From Secundilactobacillus angelensis (GTDB lineage Bacteria > Bacillota > Bacilli > Lactobacillales > Lactobacillaceae): 64,000 bases of DNA. Below are positions 61,801 to 64,000 of the stretch, piece after piece. Every line of letters starts with the position of its first letter. Position 1 is the first letter of the stretch. A model generated the notes under the pieces. That model was not told the DNA's origin, searched no databases, and saw only the letters and a list, made by a program, of their open reading frames with translations. A program made the translations under genes and the position numbers. The stretch covers positions 159,507 through 223,506 of the forward strand of contig NZ_JAAXLJ010000001.1 of NCBI RefSeq assembly GCF_012641075.1, given 5' to 3'.

Positions 61801-64000
61801 TCAAACCACCACTTACTTAGACAGTAGTAAACCAGCTTCAACCACAACGATTACTGCAGCTGAATTAGGTGGGTCTGATGCCGGTGAAGGTCTAGCGCTT
61901 CTGCTAAATATGGATGAAACTGGATCCGTCATTGGCTTTGGTGTTAAACCTCAAATTACGTTTGCTCAAGCAACGTCACTCAGTGCTTATGCCTCCGTCA
62001 AGGTAGTGTATAACCAAAAGGCTAGTGCTACTGTCACTTATGTTGATGATGACAATAACGGCAGTGTGGTTCCTGATACGGGTACTACCTTGAATGGCTA
62101 CATTGGAGACGTATTGCCTTCTCAAGTGACTATTCCTGAGAACTATGTTGCCGCAAGCACCGATGCATTACCAACTACGGTTACTCTAACAGCGGATGAT
62201 AGCGATAACCTCACCATTCATTTGAAACATCAGTTAGTAACTGATACTACTGGAAACATCACCAGCACGCAGACGGTTAATTACGCGATCAATGGCGGTG
62301 ATTCTAGCAAGACACCGCAATCCAAGTCACAAACGATTACTTGGCACACGATCACCGATAAAGTGACTGGAACGTCCTATGCCACAGCACAGGCGGGGTA
62401 TGCTGCTGTGAATACCCCTGACATTGCTGGCTATACGCCTAACAAGACAGTTGTTAACGCTGACTATCCTGGTGTCATTAATACCAGTGACATTAAGGAC
62501 AGTAGTACTACTGTCACTTACACGCCTAATAAATCGACTACAACTATCACCTTCACGGGTTTGCCAGCATCTAAGACGCCTGAAAATAAGACCATTACAA
62601 CCACCACGGATGAAGCTTATACCTTTGATGATATTCCGACCATCCCTGGTTATACAGCAAATGTGACTGAACTTACCGGGCTAGGTAAACCAACTGGGGA
62701 CACTCTGAAGGTAACTTACAAAGCGGACAACAATTCTGCCACCGTAACGTACGTCGATGATGTCACTGGCACCATAGTGGATACGGATACTATTACTGGA
62801 GTGACTGATCAGACGGGTACTGTTAACTTCACAGCGCCAGCTAATTATGAATTTGCTAAGGATCAGGCTAACAGCGGTCACTACACCATTACACCTGATG
62901 ATACTGATGATATTACAGTGCATTTAACACATGAAATTGTTTATGGGACTCAAGAAACCCAACGAGTCATTCACTACGTTATTGATAATCCTAATGCTGA
63001 ATCAGTTCCACAGACACCAGCAACGGTTTCTCAAACAATTAAATGGCAGACTGCCAAGGATCAAGTTACGGGTGAAACTGTCGCAACCGCCCAGAATTCT
63101 GTTCCAGCAGTTACAATTCAATCAATTGAGGGTTACACTGCTACGATTGATGGTCAAACTGCTACAGAAGTATCGCAAATGTATGCGGGTGCGACGAATG
63201 CGGACAATCTGCAGGATACGGATGTTACCGTGACTTACAAGCCTAATACGGTAACTGCAACTGTTCAGGTCCCTAGCAATAAGGGGGATCAACCTGTAAC
63301 GGGTGTATCCGGTCTTGTGGATAATCATGTTCAGGTTACGGTACCTGATTTACCAGGTTATTCGAAAGATAAAACAACCGTAACAGCAACTGTGCAAAGA
63401 GATGGCACGATTACGGTCGATAATCCAGCAACTACTGGTAAGGTAACTTACACGCCAAATCCACAAAAGATCAATGTTCAATTCGTTGATGAAAATGGAC
63501 AAAGCTTAGGCACCACTGAATTGACCGGTGTATCCGACGGAACTGTGGATTACCAGCCAGCGTTTGAAGCGCAACAAGACCTCTTGAATCAGGGTTATAC
63601 CTTGAAGGAGGGCAACAATAACGGTTTGGCCAATGCTAAGACAACTTATGACCATGACGATGCAGCCACCCCAACTTACGTGGTTGTCTTGAGTAAGGTC
63701 AACAATGTCAAAGTAACGGCCAGCATCGTACCAACCGACGGTGACGGTAATGCCATTCCAAATACCACGCCAACGTCAGTGCACAACTATCCAGGCACAA
63801 GTGTGGCAACGCCCGACATTCCAGGGTATACCACCACAACTTCAACGGTAACGGTTCCGGACGGCCGTGATGATAATACGATTAACGTGGTCTACACGCC
63901 GAATCCACAAAAGATCAATGTTAAGTTTGTGGACGAAAATGGACAAAGCTTAGGGACCACTGAATTATCCGGTGTATCCGACGGAACGGTGGATTACCAG
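58817..64000 (+). CDS. giant cell-surface adhesin (MBG/MucBP-like repeats), 3' end beyond the window
   Basis: The frame is open from ATG 58817 (GGGGGG upstream) to the last base, 1728 codons, without a stop. A KxYKxGKxW-type signal is seen as MYKVGKTWLFAGLFTISLGA near residues 27-46, followed by a Thr/Ser/Gln-rich stretch to about 160. MBG-like beta domains start near residues 175, 292 and 815 (for example KVYDGKTDTPANFNVKL, KPYDNDASTDPTSYNVKL). Residues 500-770 form a distinct domain with SNFGGGFPDGFGDG. From about 1070, MucBP-like units (SATVTYVDDDNNG, NSATVTYVDDVTG) and Mub B2-like units (TVNYAINGGDSSKTP, RVIHYVIDNPNAES) alternate. Probably binds mucus or other surfaces and is sorted by an LPxTG anchor outside the window. 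Confidence 0.88.
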   Translation, partial: MTKQIMQKKHNRVLRDSAQVKEHFKMYKVGKTWLFAGLFTISLGAGLAVSHQNVMADVSDLTEPTTTQTVAQQTTSQTDTAATSSDTQSQESTNAQTAGDTTESATQTGTTNGTTATAAKTKAASVQTTNLGDVTDQSTIDQAKATASAAYAKTGTPQQITAVAGTQGEPDTTTAETVETPTVTVENSTKVYDGKTDTPANFNVKLSDNLTAPTDWYVTSTSNEYLVSATSADLDLTQVNQNVGTYDITLSTAGLARLNAVQANQDKNLTLTTADVKAGQLSITKAPVASGSVTVEDTSKPYDNDASTDPTSYNVKLNDGLVAPTGWTVNSDGTYTVTVASGDLNADITSQEAGSYKVTLSAAGLQKINTANANYDITAAQVTAGNFKIADNTKVSVGVATISATNPALPSSLAVSVPRAEKVPDDWTISYNNAGVDSIVYSVPLSYFDFSQVDTGTLGSHPITLSNDAIDGLNASNTADMKLLSTNIKPGAIIVTTAATNAPHRGLSNFGGGFPDGFGDGHTILGDGDGTQLTLGFFHGTAGEFQNFTDVVIIPAGMTVADAHTTTVNGQTVMTYTKSTDPANSIKEQIQPVLDQRGVTYTDFKVTQLSDYNNRQAFAVQWGTVNTANQTSQLDSNTFYSVNIMVDPDVSDVTTVNYGNLQGENDATILYATDSPNLTDGKYVLDYGGAFPNNPVVATALGLSNLVTLGDTYNGSQWAGHFTIVHTPVQDTYQLMDESGTQQVGAAVATQGKVGDSYNPLKVVPAQFTAADGTEYVLDQASVPTEQTFNASTAKITAGQTVLTGATYTAKYKQVINTTTNQAKVSDQTITWGATTPANYTFTLPSNLTAPSNWTSTGNNTYTVSVNDADLDVSDIKNQVGSYDVLLSNQGLADLAAANPDYLFDNQINGVGKLNVIALNIPVTVEDTAGQQLKDPQTVSLGTNQKVAGADAGLGTDYPTSQLNTITFNYADNAQNTTGIKQATLVVNKADNTITQTTTYLDSSKPASTTTITAAELGGSDAGEGLALLLNMDETGSVIGFGVKPQITFAQATSLSAYASVKVVYNQKASATVTYVDDDNNGSVVPDTGTTLNGYIGDVLPSQVTIPENYVAASTDALPTTVTLTADDSDNLTIHLKHQLVTDTTGNITSTQTVNYAINGGDSSKTPQSKSQTITWHTITDKVTGTSYATAQAGYAAVNTPDIAGYTPNKTVVNADYPGVINTSDIKDSSTTVTYTPNKSTTTITFTGLPASKTPENKTITTTTDEAYTFDDIPTIPGYTANVTELTGLGKPTGDTLKVTYKADNNSATVTYVDDVTGTIVDTDTITGVTDQTGTVNFTAPANYEFAKDQANSGHYTITPDDTDDITVHLTHEIVYGTQETQRVIHYVIDNPNAESVPQTPATVSQTIKWQTAKDQVTGETVATAQNSVPAVTIQSIEGYTATIDGQTATEVSQMYAGATNADNLQDTDVTVTYKPNTVTATVQVPSNKGDQPVTGVSGLVDNHVQVTVPDLPGYSKDKTTVTATVQRDGTITVDNPATTGKVTYTPNPQKINVQFVDENGQSLGTTELTGVSDGTVDYQPAFEAQQDLLNQGYTLKEGNNNGLANAKTTYDHDDAATPTYVVVLSKVNNVKVTASIVPTDGDGNAIPNTTPTSVHNYPGTSVATPDIPGYTTTTSTVTVPDGRDDNTINVVYTPNPQKINVKFVDENGQSLGTTELSGVSDGTVDYQ
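63448..64000 (+). repeat. 444-base tandem repeat in the adhesin gene (second unit cut by window end)
   Basis: The segment starting CACGCCAAATCCACAAAAGA near 63450 recurs near 63894 with only a few changes over at least 100 bases. The unit is 444 bases (148 codons), in frame, and encodes NPQKINVQFVDENGQSLGTT and the following domain. More units probably lie beyond 64000. Confidence 0.8.

Overview
The window is a chromosomal segment of a Gram-positive, low-to-mid GC lactic acid bacterium, almost certainly a member of the Lactobacillaceae. The evidence is strong AGGAGG-type ribosome binding sites with frequent TTG/GTG starts, two T-box leaders, a CIRCE element before a ClpL-type chaperone, paired SOS boxes before a UmuC/YolD cassette, L- and D-2-hydroxyacid (hydroxyisocaproate-type) dehydrogenases, a lone GshA and a very large KxYKxGKxW-type surface adhesin with MBG and MucBP-like repeats. 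I cannot fix genus or species from sequence alone.

Region 1 (about 1-22140) is a defence island. It holds McrB and McrC (modification-dependent restriction), a decayed secreted-protein gene, and a type 1 BREX operon: brxA, brxB, brxC, pglX, then pglZ and brxL. It ends with a DUF262/DUF1524 (GmrSD-like) protein. Between pglX and pglZ sits a converging cassette: a tyrosine recombinase gene and a second, partial pglX copy in reverse orientation. This is the known architecture of pglX phase variation by inversion. Here it looks frozen and broken. The recombinase lacks its first catalytic arginine and carries a 4-base CA-repeat deletion that removes the catalytic tyrosine. The reverse pglX copy has several stops and frameshifts. 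The expressed pglX is split by a single-base deletion in a T run. The other BREX genes are intact. The island ends in the 3' remnant of a GH43-type glycosidase gene, which marks a junction with older chromosome.

Region 2 (22700-34985) is sulfur/amino-acid metabolism under RNA-based control. A T-box (best specifier guess Met) precedes a D-2-hydroxyacid dehydrogenase, a polar amino-acid ABC transporter, an M20 amidohydrolase, an Ldh2/YiaK-type dehydrogenase, an O-acetylhomoserine sulfhydrylase-type enzyme and an acetyltransferase. Next is a leader with a strong promoter, a 26-codon cysteine-rich leader peptide and a terminator in front of cysK, a cystathionine lyase and cysE. A second D-2-hydroxyacid dehydrogenase paralogue follows.

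Region 3 (35000-58540) is ordinary chromosome: an M20 peptidase, a PAS protein, an SOS-regulated umuC-type polymerase with a YolD-like gene, an aldo/keto reductase, clpL under CIRCE, gshA, a CoA-disulfide-reductase-like flavoenzyme, a YdcF-type membrane protein, a DHA2 exporter, a T-box-controlled oligopeptide-binding lipoprotein with an amidohydrolase, lemA-htpX, L-hydroxyisocaproate dehydrogenase, a DHA1 exporter and an RlmA-type methyltransferase. Two families of long palindromic intergenic elements are scattered here, usually placed right at stop codons.

Region 4 (58817 to the end) is the 5' part of a giant adhesin gene that runs out of the window; it contains the start of a 444-base tandem repeat.
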